Of a stretch of DNA of 15,719 nucleotides, positions 1 to 5,779 are shown piece after piece; position 1 is the stretch's first letter; each line of letters begins with the position of its first letter. The notes beneath the pieces are model-generated. The model was not told the DNA's origin, made no database searches, and was given only the letters and a program-made list of their open reading frames with translations. Source of the stretch: an uncultured Pseudoflavonifractor sp. (GTDB lineage Bacteria; Bacillota; Clostridia; Oscillospirales; Oscillospiraceae); contig CANOHR010000013.1 of assembly GCA_947565875.1 (NCBI GenBank), positions 1 through 15,719 on the forward strand, in the 5' to 3' direction. The translations under genes and the position numbers were made by a program.

Positions 1-3
1 TGA

Positions 4-32
4 GAACACAGAAGAACCGTCCCCCTGTGTCC
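4..32. repeat. Palindromic element with AAGAACCGTCC core, copy 1
   Basis: GAACACAG (4-11) faces CTGTGTCC (25-32) across a core reading AAGAACCGTCCCC. The arms pair at 7 of 8 positions. A related element lies at 203-242 and a partial one at 454-470, so this is a small local repeat family. I recall similar GGGACGGTTCT motifs being scattered in many clostridial genomes; their function is not known to me. Confidence 0.55.
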
Positions 33-202
33 GAAACACACAATATTTTCATGCAAAGTTCGGATTATGTAATAAAAAAGAAGAGTGCCAATTCCATGCC
101 TGTGCAGAATCCTGCCCAAGGCCAAACGTCCAAGACGCTGGATGGTTACTCTTCTAATAATTAGTATATTCCCAAAAGAAAGCAATGTCAATAAAAATTT
201 CG

Positions 203-242
203 GAGCACAAAAGAACGGTCTCTCCTGTGTCCCCTGTGTTCT
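203..242. repeat. Palindromic element with AAGAACGGTC core, copy 2
   Basis: This copy reads GAGCACAAAAGAACGGTCTC followed by CCTGTGTCCCCTGTGTTCT, with the CTGTGT arm duplicated. The core differs from copy 1 by one base (CGGT for CCGT). It is a diverged relative of the element at 4-32. Confidence 0.45.
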
Positions 243-269
243 GAAGGGTAAGGCAAAGGCAAAGAACAG

Positions 270-297
270 ATTGCCACGGCCCTGCGGGCCTCGCAAT
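270..297. repeat. ATTGC...GCAAT dispersed palindrome
   Basis: The sequence begins ATTGCCACGGCCC, turns on TGC, and returns as GGGCCTCGCAAT. It is an imperfect inverted repeat with a GC-rich stem. The type (ATTGCGAGGCCC...GGGCCGTGGCAAT on the other strand) is a known kind of dispersed bacterial palindrome; this is the only copy visible in the window. Confidence 0.5.
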
Positions 298-319
298 AAC
301 GGGCGTAAGGGCAAGGGCC

Positions 320-399
320 GGGCGGACACATAGGTCCGCCCCTACGGGGGGTGTGGGACGGTTTTCGTTTCGATCGTAGGGACGCACCTGTGTGTGCGC
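320..399. repeat. Head-to-head pair of GTAG hairpins (REP/BIME-like), pair 1
   Basis: The left unit is on the minus strand: GTAG (345-342) followed by a stem GGGCGGAC/GTCCGCCC (arms 320-327 and 334-341). The right unit is on the plus strand: GTAG (376-379), then GGA and an imperfect stem around CGCAC (383-387) and GTGCG (394-398). The two GTAG tetranucleotides face each other across exactly 30 bp that include a G run and GGACGGTTTTC. A 5' GTAG before a hairpin, in inverted pairs, is the classical signature of REP elements recognised by REP-associated tyrosine transposases. Confidence 0.7.
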
Positions 400-619
400 T
401 CGAACAGGAGAGAGCTCCCTTTTGCGGGAGGACTCGGTCGTGCTAAGGATGTGGAAGAACCGTTTCTGTGTATAAAGAAGGAAAGGCGTACCGCAAAGTG
501 GGTCCGGCTGTTAATAGCCTTCACATTTAAACGGCATACCTTTTACAGGTAAAAGTATATCTCAAACAGAGAAAAAGCGCAAGCTAAAAGTTTCGACAGG
601 AGGAGACAGGAGAAGAAGG

Positions 620-868
620 ATGAATGAAAACATAATCGTGGCGGCGCTGGCGTTGGTGGGGACGCTGGCGGGGGCTTATCTGGCGAACAGGAAGTCGTCG
701 GCCCTCATTGTCTACCGGTTGGAGGAACTGGAAAAACGGGTACAGGCCCACAACAATCTGGTGGAGCGGACCTACCATTTGGAGGAGAGGACGGAGGTTC
801 AGGAGGAAAAGCTTCGGGTCATCAATCATCGGATCGAGGATCTGGAGGGGTTCCATAAACCGGAATAG
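620..868 (+). CDS. XhlA-like phage lysis membrane protein
   Basis: This is an 82-residue protein with one N-terminal membrane segment (about residues 5-22, IIVAALALVGTLAGAYLA). A charged, heptad-like helical region (about 28-78, rich in E, R, L and V) follows. That arrangement and size fit the haemolysin XhlA family, small prophage proteins that act with a holin and an amidase in host lysis. The ATG at 620 is preceded by AGGAG at 608-612, 7 bases away. It is first of three co-directional genes with short gaps: 50 bp to the holin and then 43 bp to the endolysin. The XhlA assignment rests on architecture rather than a catalytic motif, so it is good but not certain. No phage structural genes lie upstream within the window. 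Confidence 0.75.
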   Translation: MNENIIVAALALVGTLAGAYLANRKSSALIVYRLEELEKRVQAHNNLVERTYHLEERTEVQEEKLRVINHRIEDLEGFHKPE

Positions 869-918
869 CGGAATGGAACGGAAAATAAAACATACATATA
901 AAAGGAGAAGGTAGAAGC

Positions 919-1116
919 ATGAGCGAAAAGACAAAGAAGTGGTGGAAGGCGGCGGGGGTCCGTGCGGTGAAGACGGTAGCCCAGACGGCGGTTGCCACCA
1001 TCGGGACGGCGGCTGTGCTGGGAGAGGTCAATTGGGCCATGGTTTGCTCGGCTGCTATGCTGGCGGGGATCCTGTCCCTGCTGACCTCCGTAGCTGGGCT
1101 GCCGGAGTTGGAGTAA
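919..1116 (+). CDS. Phage holin, r1t-like family
   Basis: This 65-residue protein starts with a basic, Trp-containing N-terminus (KTKKWWKAAGVRAVKT). Two hydrophobic segments follow (about residues 18-36 and 40-60) around a short turn near GEVNW, and the C-terminus is acidic. The pattern, including ATIGTAAVLGEVNW and LAGILSLLTSVAGLPE, closely matches the r1t-type holins of Firmicutes phages. Holins oligomerise in the cytoplasmic membrane and open holes at a set time, letting the endolysin reach the wall. An AAAGGAGAAGG ribosome binding site precedes the ATG. Its place between the XhlA-like gene and the amidase is the classic lysis-module order. Confidence 0.85.
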   Translation: MSEKTKKWWKAAGVRAVKTVAQTAVATIGTAAVLGEVNWAMVCSAAMLAGILSLLTSVAGLPELE

Positions 1117-1159
1117 GCGGGCGATTTGTGAATCAGCCCTACAGAATGGAGGAAAAGAA

Positions 1160-1918
1160 ATGAATATCATGGATACGGTGAAGCGCCTGCCCTGCCATCC
1201 CAAAAACCGGGGTGGGCAGAGAAGGGCGGAGCAGATCAAATACCTTTGCTTCCACTATACCGGAAATGAAGGGGACAAGGCGGTGAACAATGCCAAATAC
1301 TACCAGAATACGGTGGTACAGGCGTCGGCCCACTATTTTGTGGACGATGGGGAGATCTACCAGTCGGTGGAGGATCTGGAGACGGCCTGGTCGGTGGGGG
1401 GAAAGAAGTGGGCCGACTGCCCCCAGACCGGCGGCGGGAGCCTCTACGGGGTAGTGACCAACGGCAACAGTATCTCTATCGAAATGTGCGGCACCGCCCG
1501 AAACGGGCAGAGGATGGCCTCAGAGACTACGCTTCAGTGCGCGGCGGAACTGGGGCGGGCACTGATGGAGAAGTACCACATTCCCATGGAGCGGGTGGTG
1601 CGGCACTTTGACGTGACGGGGAAGCACTGTCCGGCGTATCTGATGGACGCCGGGGCCTGGGCGGCGTTCAAGGAGCGGCTAAGGGGAGTGGGAGCAGAGG
1701 GAGGGCAGGCCGGGGGCGGCCTGCCCCACGAGAAAATGAAGCTGTTTCATTATGTGAAGGATATGCCGGACTGGGCCAGGGAGGCGTGTACCAAGGCCAT
1801 CCGGGCCGGGGTGGTCAATATGGACAAGACCGGGGCGGTCAACATATGGGAAAGCAGTCTTCAGCCCTTGGTCTGGATGGACCGGGCAGGGTTACTGGAC
1901 CGGACAGCGGGGGCTTAA
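1160..1918 (+). CDS. Endolysin: N-acetylmuramoyl-L-alanine amidase (Amidase_2)
   Basis: This 252-residue protein would cut the amide bond between N-acetylmuramic acid and L-alanine in peptidoglycan. The N-terminal domain (about residues 8-175) is of the zinc-dependent T7-lysozyme/Amidase_2 type. H32 (FHYTG), H149 (VRHFD) and C157 (KHCPA) fit the zinc ligands, and K155 sits where the T7 enzyme has its key lysine. A short Gly-rich linker (about 178-190) leads to a C-terminal segment (about 195-250) with a WA..A..KAI.AGVV pattern resembling one SLH-like wall-binding repeat. There is no signal peptide, so export depends on the holin just upstream. AGGAAAAG precedes the ATG. All predicted catalytic residues are present, so it appears intact even though no other phage genes are visible. 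Confidence 0.9.
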   Translation: MNIMDTVKRLPCHPKNRGGQRRAEQIKYLCFHYTGNEGDKAVNNAKYYQNTVVQASAHYFVDDGEIYQSVEDLETAWSVGGKKWADCPQTGGGSLYGVVTNGNSISIEMCGTARNGQRMASETTLQCAAELGRALMEKYHIPMERVVRHFDVTGKHCPAYLMDAGAWAAFKERLRGVGAEGGQAGGGLPHEKMKLFHYVKDMPDWAREACTKAIRAGVVNMDKTGAVNIWESSLQPLVWMDRAGLLDRTAGA

Positions 1919-1940
1919 AGGGGCCCCACATAAAAAAGGA

Positions 1941-1967
1941 CCCGCCTCACCCATTGGGTGAGGCGGG
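1941..1967. terminator. Bidirectional terminator between endolysin and tRNA-Tyr
   Basis: A perfect 12-bp GC-rich stem, CCCGCCTCACCC/GGGTGAGGCGGG, closes a 3-base loop. On the minus strand it is followed by TCCTTTTTTA, ending the tRNA transcript. On the plus strand it is followed by TTTCCTTTG, ending the lysis module. Confidence 0.85.
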
Positions 1968-1976
1968 TTTCCTTTG

Positions 1977-2061
1977 TGGTGGAGGAGGGTGGATTCGAAC
2001 CACCGAAGCGATACGCAACAGATTTACAGTCTGCCCCATTTGGCCACTCTGGAACTCCTCC
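1977..2061 (-). tRNA. tRNA-Tyr (GTA)
   Basis: The acceptor stem is GGAGGAG (2061-2055) with CTCCTCC, then discriminator A at 1980 and an encoded CCA (1979-1977). The anticodon arm CAGA-CTGTAAA-TCTG gives anticodon GTA, and the T arm carries GGTTCGAATCC. The variable arm is long, as expected of a class II tRNA such as Tyr. It lies 3 bp downstream of tRNA-Thr, so both are probably cut from one precursor. Its 3' end faces the phage lysis module. Confidence 0.95.
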
Positions 2062-2064
2062 GTT

Positions 2065-2140
2065 TGGAGCTGGTTGACGGACTTGAACCCCCGACCTGCT
2101 GATTACAAATCAGCTGCTCTACCAACTGAGCTAAACCAGC
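2065..2140 (-). tRNA. tRNA-Thr (TGT)
   Basis: The acceptor stem GCTGGTT (2140-2134) pairs with AACCAGC (2075-2069), with discriminator T and an encoded CCA (2067-2065). The D arm reads TTAGCTCAGTTGGTAGAGC, the anticodon arm CTGATTTGTAATCAG gives TGT, and the T arm carries GGTTCAAGTCC. At 76 bases it is a normal class I tRNA. It is first in the two-tRNA transcript. Confidence 0.95.
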
Positions 2141-2171
2141 AAAGCTGAAAGGCTGTCCAACAGCTTAAACT

Positions 2172-2200
2172 ATTCTAACAGATGTGGAGAGGGTTGTCAA
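2172..2200 (-). promoter_or_regulatory. Promoter of the tRNA-Thr/tRNA-Tyr unit
   Basis: On the minus strand TTGACA (2200-2195), a 17-bp spacer and TAGAAT (2177-2172) form a near-consensus sigma-A promoter. Its position puts the start about 25 bases before the tRNA-Thr 5' end. Confidence 0.85.
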
Positions 2201-2216
2201 GAAGAAATTGCAGGGC

Positions 2217-2245
2217 TTGACACGGGAGCGGGGGAATGGTAGAAT
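2217..2245 (+). promoter_or_regulatory. Promoter of the HAD phosphatase gene
   Basis: TTGACA (2217-2222), 17 bp and TAGAAT (2240-2245) give the same hexamers and spacing as the tRNA promoter on the other strand. The two -35 boxes are 16 bp apart, back to back. The predicted start near 2252 leaves a leader of under 20 bases and makes the TTG at 2255 an unlikely start codon. Confidence 0.85.
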
Positions 2246-2269
2246 GGGCAAAATTTGGGAGGGATCTCT

Positions 2270-2920
2270 ATGAAATATAAGGCCGCGCTGTTTGATTTTG
2301 ATTATACCCTGGGCGACGCTACCGCCTCTATTTTTGAGGGGTACTGCTATGGTTTTGAGAAGATGGGCTATCCCAGGCCTGAGTTGGAGGCGGTCCGCCA
2401 TACGGTGGGTTACATTCTGGAGGACGGTTTCACCATGATCACCGGGGAGTCCGGCGAGGCCAAACGCCGGGAGTTTCGTGCTTGGTTCCAGGAGAAGGTG
2501 GAGGGCCGCCAGGCGGAACTGACGAAGCTTTTTCCCGGAGCGGAAGAGTTGCTGCGCGCCCTTCATGCTCAGGGGGTGAAGGTAGGGGTGGTCACCAGCA
2601 AGCGGGCCACCACCCTGCGGGATATCCTGCGGCGGTATGAGCTTTTGGATCTGATGGCTGTCACCATTGGCGGAGAGATGGTAAAGTTCCCCAAACCCGA
2701 CCCGGAGGGACTTAACACCGCCATTGCGGAACTGGGAGTGGAAAAGGGTGAGGTGCTATACTGCGGCGATACGGTGATCGACGCAGGGACGGCCCAGAAC
2801 GCCGGAGTAGACTTCTCGGCGGTGCTGAACGGCACCACCCCGGCGGGGGAATTTGAGAAGTTCCCCTATGTCCATATCGCTCCTGATCTGATGGAGTTGA
2901 AGAGTTGGCTGGAGATATAA
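2270..2920 (+). CDS. HAD-superfamily phosphatase, phosphoglycolate phosphatase-like
   Basis: This 216-residue cytoplasmic hydrolase belongs to the haloacid dehalogenase superfamily. Motif I is DFDYT at residues 9-13, with D9 as the predicted phosphoaspartate nucleophile and D11 as the general acid/base. Motif II is VVTSK, motif III the lysine in KFPKPDP, and motif IV GDTVID, which supplies magnesium-binding aspartates. A helical cap lies between motifs I and II (about residues 15-90). Size and layout match the Gph/PpaX/beta-phosphoglucomutase-like group; the substrate cannot be read from sequence. ATG 2270 is chosen because GGGAGGG lies about 7 bases upstream and the TTG at 2255 is almost at the predicted transcription start. 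The gene is monocistronic, between its own promoter and terminator. Confidence 0.9.
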   Translation: MKYKAALFDFDYTLGDATASIFEGYCYGFEKMGYPRPELEAVRHTVGYILEDGFTMITGESGEAKRREFRAWFQEKVEGRQAELTKLFPGAEELLRALHAQGVKVGVVTSKRATTLRDILRRYELLDLMAVTIGGEMVKFPKPDPEGLNTAIAELGVEKGEVLYCGDTVIDAGTAQNAGVDFSAVLNGTTPAGEFEKFPYVHIAPDLMELKSWLEI

Positions 2921-2931
2921 GAAAGAGCATG

Positions 2932-2964
2932 AAAATGGGAGCGGCCTTGGGCCGCTCCCATTTT
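2932..2964. terminator. Bidirectional terminator between HAD gene and asnS
   Basis: A perfect 15-bp inverted repeat, AAAATGGGAGCGGCC/GGCCGCTCCCATTTT, with loop TTG serves both converging genes. The outer A/T pairs supply the U tract on either strand. Confidence 0.92.
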
Positions 2965-2972
2965 TGCTGTTT

Positions 2973-4367
2973 TTAAAACTCCGCGTTGCCAACGGTTCTG
3001 GGATGGGGCAGCACGTCCCGGATATTGGAGACCCCGGTGAGGTACATGACCAGCCTTTCAAAGCCCAGGCCAAAGCCCGCGTGGCGGCAGGAGCCGTAGC
3101 GGCGGAGGTCCAGATACCACCAGTAGTCCTTGGGATCCATGCCCAGTTCCTTGATCCGTGCCTCCAGAAGGTCCAGCCGCTCCTCACGCTGGCTGCCGCC
3201 GATGATCTCGCCAATGCCGGGGACCAGGCAGTCGGCGGCGGCCACCGTCTTGCCGTCGTCATTGGCCCGCATATAAAAGGCCTTGATCTCCTTGGGGTAG
3301 TCGGTGACAAAGACCGGCTTTTTAAAGTGTTCCTCGGTGAGGTAGCGCTCATGCTCCGTCTGGAGGTCGCAACCCCAGGACACGGGATAGTCAAACTTTT
3401 TGCCCGACTTTTGGAGAATGTCGATGGCCTCGGTGTAGCTCACCCGGCCGAAGGCGGAGGAGGCCACATGCTCCAGCCGTTCCTTCAGACCCTTGTCCAC
3501 AAAGGAATTGAAGAAGTCCATTTCTCTGGGGCACTTTTCCATGACCTCTTTGATGACGGATTTTATCATGGCTTCGGCAATGTCCATGTCTCCGGCCAGG
3601 TCACAGAAAGCCATCTCCGGTTCGATCATCCAGAACTCGGCGGCGTGGCGCTGGGTGTTGGACTTTTCTGCCCGGAAGGTGGGGCCGAAGGTATACACAT
3701 CCCCAAAGGCCATGGCGAAGTTCTCCGCGTTGAGCTGGCCGGAGACGGTGAGGCTGGCGGGTTTTTCAAAGAAATCCTGGGTGAAGTCCACCTGCCCGTC
3801 CTCTGTTTTGGGAGGGTTCTCCGGATCCAGGGTGGATACCCGGAACATTTCTCCGGCCCCCTCGCAGTCGGAGGCGGTGATGATGGGGGTGTGGACATAC
3901 ACAAAGCCCCGGCTCTGGAAAAAGTTGTGGATGGCGTAGGCGGCAGCGGAGCGGACCCGGAAGGTAGCGGAGAAAAGGTTGGTCCGGGGGCGGAGATGCT
4001 GGATGGTCCGCAGGAACTCCACGCTGTGGCGCTTTTTCTGAAGGGGATAGTCGGGGGTGGAGGCTCCCTCCACCAGGATGGAGGAGGCCTTTACCTCCAG
4101 AGGCTGCTTGGCCTCGGGGGTCAGGACCACGGTCCCCTCCACAATGAGGGCGGCGCCTACGTTCTGGGCGGCGATCTCCTTGTAGTTGGCAAGGACATTG
4201 GCGTCCATGACCACCTGAAGGTTGGTGAAGCAGGAGCCGTCGTTGAGTTCAATGAAGCCGAAGGTCTTCATGTCCCGGATGGTTTTGGCCCAGCCGCAGA
4301 CAGTGACGGTCTGTCCGCCGAAGCGGTCCTTGTCGGCAAAGATCTGAGAAATATGGGTGCGTTCCAT
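2973..4367 (-). CDS. asnS: Asparagine--tRNA ligase
   Basis: This class II aminoacyl-tRNA synthetase charges tRNA-Asn with asparagine using ATP. The 464-residue product is close to the E. coli length. An N-terminal OB-fold anticodon-binding domain (about residues 14-100, with VTVCGWAKTIRDMKTFGFIEL) precedes the catalytic core. Motif 2 (FRAEKSNTQRHAAEF, about 231-245) and motif 3 (GFGLGFERLVMYLTG, about 431-445) are intact, and IGGSQREERLD is typical of AsnRS rather than AspRS. ATG 4367 is chosen because GAGAGGAAG lies about 7 bases upstream; the in-frame ATG at 4388 has no ribosome binding site. It has its own promoter, and its leader is too short for a T-box. Confidence 0.96.
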   Translation of the reverse strand: MERTHISQIFADKDRFGGQTVTVCGWAKTIRDMKTFGFIELNDGSCFTNLQVVMDANVLANYKEIAAQNVGAALIVEGTVVLTPEAKQPLEVKASSILVEGASTPDYPLQKKRHSVEFLRTIQHLRPRTNLFSATFRVRSAAAYAIHNFFQSRGFVYVHTPIITASDCEGAGEMFRVSTLDPENPPKTEDGQVDFTQDFFEKPASLTVSGQLNAENFAMAFGDVYTFGPTFRAEKSNTQRHAAEFWMIEPEMAFCDLAGDMDIAEAMIKSVIKEVMEKCPREMDFFNSFVDKGLKERLEHVASSAFGRVSYTEAIDILQKSGKKFDYPVSWGCDLQTEHERYLTEEHFKKPVFVTDYPKEIKAFYMRANDDGKTVAAADCLVPGIGEIIGGSQREERLDLLEARIKELGMDPKDYWWYLDLRRYGSCRHAGFGLGFERLVMYLTGVSNIRDVLPHPRTVGNAEF

Positions 4368-4410
4368 AGGGATACTTCCTCTCTCCATGGTTTGGAATGT
4401 CGTAATCCTT

Positions 4411-4439
4411 ATTATAAGGACTTTGGAGAAAATTTACAA
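4411..4439 (-). promoter_or_regulatory. asnS promoter
   Basis: On the minus strand TTGTAA (4439-4434), 17 bp and TATAAT (4416-4411) lie about 44 bases before the asnS start. The predicted leader is about 35-40 bases, leaving no room for a T-box riboswitch. Confidence 0.75.
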
Positions 4440-4460
4440 GCCCTTTATTCGTTACAGAAA

Positions 4461-4501
4461 AATAAGCCGGCGGTCTGCTGTTTTCAGACTGCCGGCTTAT
4501 T
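4461..4501 (-). terminator. Terminator overlapping the stop codon of the secreted-protein gene
   Basis: On the minus strand AATAAGCCGGCAGTCTG and CAGACCGCCGGCTTATT pair with one mismatch across a 7-base loop, followed by TTTTTCTG. The stop codon TAA (4499-4497) is inside the 5' arm, so translation ends in the hairpin itself. Confidence 0.85.
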
Positions 4502-5636
4502 GAGAAAGTTCTGTTTCCAGAGGCCGCCGCAGGTCGTAGCCCCCCCGTTGAAGGGTGGAGGCCACTCGGGGGATAAGGGCGGCGGAGGTGGCGGTAAGGT
4601 CCATGCGGAAGGTGGCCGGACGGGTCCCCAGCAGAGTCTGGATGGCGCCGGGGTCGATGGCGGAAGAGAGATTGGGCCGCCAAAGGACCCAGCCCGCCTC
4701 CTCCAGTACGCTTCCCAGGGAGGAGGCGCCGGACAGGGATACGATCCTGGTCTTGATCCGGGCAATGTGGCTGAGAAGAGAGTTGGCCCGGTCCAATTCC
4801 TCCACTGCTGTCTGGGCGTCCATAGAACCCTCCAGCAGGATCCCCACGGAATGCCCCCCAGCCACGGCCTTTCGGACGAGGGCGGATTGGCCGGTCAGAG
4901 AGTCGGGGGTAAAGAGGAGCAGGGCATGGACTCCTGAGGGGAAAAGATCCCCAAGTTCCCCTGCGTACTGGGAGGCGTCCAGGGCGAGATAGACCCGGAT
5001 ATCCTTGTTGTTGCCTGTGGGAGGACGGCTGACAGCCGGAGTGGGCGCAGCGGAGGGCACGGCGGTGGGCCTGGGGGACAGGCTTTGCAGTACCTGGTTG
5101 TAGCGGGTGGTCATGGCGCTCCGGGCGGAGGCCAGGAAGGTGCTGTCATCCATATGGGGAGAGGCGGGATTGCTGATACGGATGGCGGTCCCCCGGTCGG
5201 CGGTGGGCAGAAAGGAATACTGGAGTCCAAAAAAGTTGCATACTGCCGAGGCGGGCACATAGGGAATATTGCCCCGTGTGGTGGCGGAAAAGTTCATCAC
5301 ATTTCCCTGGTCGTCCTCGCATTGACTCATATTGAGGTGGAAGGTAAGGGTGCTTCGGTTTGCGGAATAGAGGGTGAGGACGGTGCCGTGTTCCGGAGTG
5401 ATCCCATAGTAGACTCCCAGGTCCACACCGGTAAGATTGCGGTCAAAGGTGGAGTAGGGGATATAGATGATACCGTTGATGGCGACAGGGAGCGCTCCGC
5501 CCGGAAGGTCGCAGAACTTGTCGTTGGCGGCCAGCAGGTAGACGGGGGTGGAGGGGACGCCCCAGACAGGCAGGACCAGCGCGCACACAAGGGCCAGGGC
5601 GCACAGAAGCGCCGGAAGGCGGCGGGGCTTTGTCAT
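4497..5636 (-). CDS. Secreted two-domain protein with degenerate deacetylase-like C-terminus
   Basis: This 379-residue protein has a clear signal peptide (basic MTKPRR, then a hydrophobic run to about residue 25). Residues about 30-160 have motifs such as LPVAINGIIYIPYSTF and IPYVPASAVCNFFGLQY, resembling the copper amine oxidase N-terminal-like (stalk) domain of clostridial exported proteins. A Pro/Ala/Thr-rich linker (about 187-209) leads to a domain whose layout resembles NodB polysaccharide deacetylases: LALDASQ sits where LTFDDGP is expected, and GGHSVGILLEGS where GHEIGxHTxxH is expected. The metal-binding Asp and both His are missing, so I infer a non-catalytic fold. ATG 5636 is preceded by AAAGGAGG; the upstream extension to 5705 has no such site. 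It lies 143 bp after ftsH on the same strand, with a GTAG repeat between. The fold match is by eye only. Confidence 0.65.
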   Translation of the reverse strand: MTKPRRLPALLCALALVCALVLPVWGVPSTPVYLLAANDKFCDLPGGALPVAINGIIYIPYSTFDRNLTGVDLGVYYGITPEHGTVLTLYSANRSTLTFHLNMSQCEDDQGNVMNFSATTRGNIPYVPASAVCNFFGLQYSFLPTADRGTAIRISNPASPHMDDSTFLASARSAMTTRYNQVLQSLSPRPTAVPSAAPTPAVSRPPTGNNKDIRVYLALDASQYAGELGDLFPSGVHALLLFTPDSLTGQSALVRKAVAGGHSVGILLEGSMDAQTAVEELDRANSLLSHIARIKTRIVSLSGASSLGSVLEEAGWVLWRPNLSSAIDPGAIQTLLGTRPATFRMDLTATSAALIPRVASTLQRGGYDLRRPLETELSQ

Positions 5637-5674
5637 GGGGAGTCCTCCTTTCCTGGGAAAGTTCTCGTCCGAGC

Positions 5675-5755
5675 GGGCGGGTCTACCCCTGCGGGTATGT
5701 GACATCCGTAAAGCGGCAAAGCCGCTAACGGCTGTCCGATGGGACCCGCCCCTAC
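5675..5755 (-). repeat. Solitary long GTAG hairpin element
   Basis: On the minus strand this starts GTAGG (5755-5751), and arms GGGCGGGTC (5675-5683) and GACCCGCCC (5743-5751) pair across about 59 bases. Inside are two smaller hairpins, AGCGGC-AAA-GCCGCT (5711-5725) and TACCC-CTGC-GGGTA (5684-5697). It is larger than the other GTAG units and has no facing partner. It lies between ftsH and the secreted-protein gene and could weaken read-through. Confidence 0.5.
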
Positions 5756-5779
5756 GGATCCTGGGTCTATGGGACAGAT

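Larger units (their letters stand above)
1..619. other. Gene-free, repeat-rich intergenic region
   Basis: No reading frame here has a plausible ribosome binding site together with a protein-like composition; the short open frames run through palindromes. The stretch contains two elements of the type ACAG-AAGAACCGTCC-CTGTGT, one palindrome of the ATTGCCACGG...TCGCAAT type, and a head-to-head pair of GTAG hairpins, each listed separately. A third partial copy of the AAGAACCGT motif lies at 454-470. Just before the first lysis gene there is a perfect 7-bp inverted repeat, CTTTTAC-AG-GTAAAAG (540-555), which could be an operator, but I see no convincing -35/-10 pair around it. The region may be the scrambled left end of a decayed prophage or simply a repeat landing zone. 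Confidence 0.7.

Noticed and set aside
85..333. A short open frame in the left intergenic region
   Set aside because: It runs through two palindromic repeats, has no proper ribosome binding site, and its product is Lys/Arg/Pro-rich without protein-like pattern.
1..1980. Prophage attachment site duplicate (attL) matching the tRNA-Tyr 3' end
   Set aside because: I found no second copy of the tRNA 3' sequence within the window; it could lie to the left of base 1.
4368..4460. T-box riboswitch before asnS
   Set aside because: The predicted leader is only about 35-40 bases, and no T-box sequence or specifier hairpin is visible.
2964..4937. A 657-residue open frame on the plus strand
   Set aside because: It runs antisense through asnS and on past its promoter into the next gene. 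It has no ribosome binding site, and its Gly/His/Val-rich composition is what GC-rich codon usage produces on the opposite strand.
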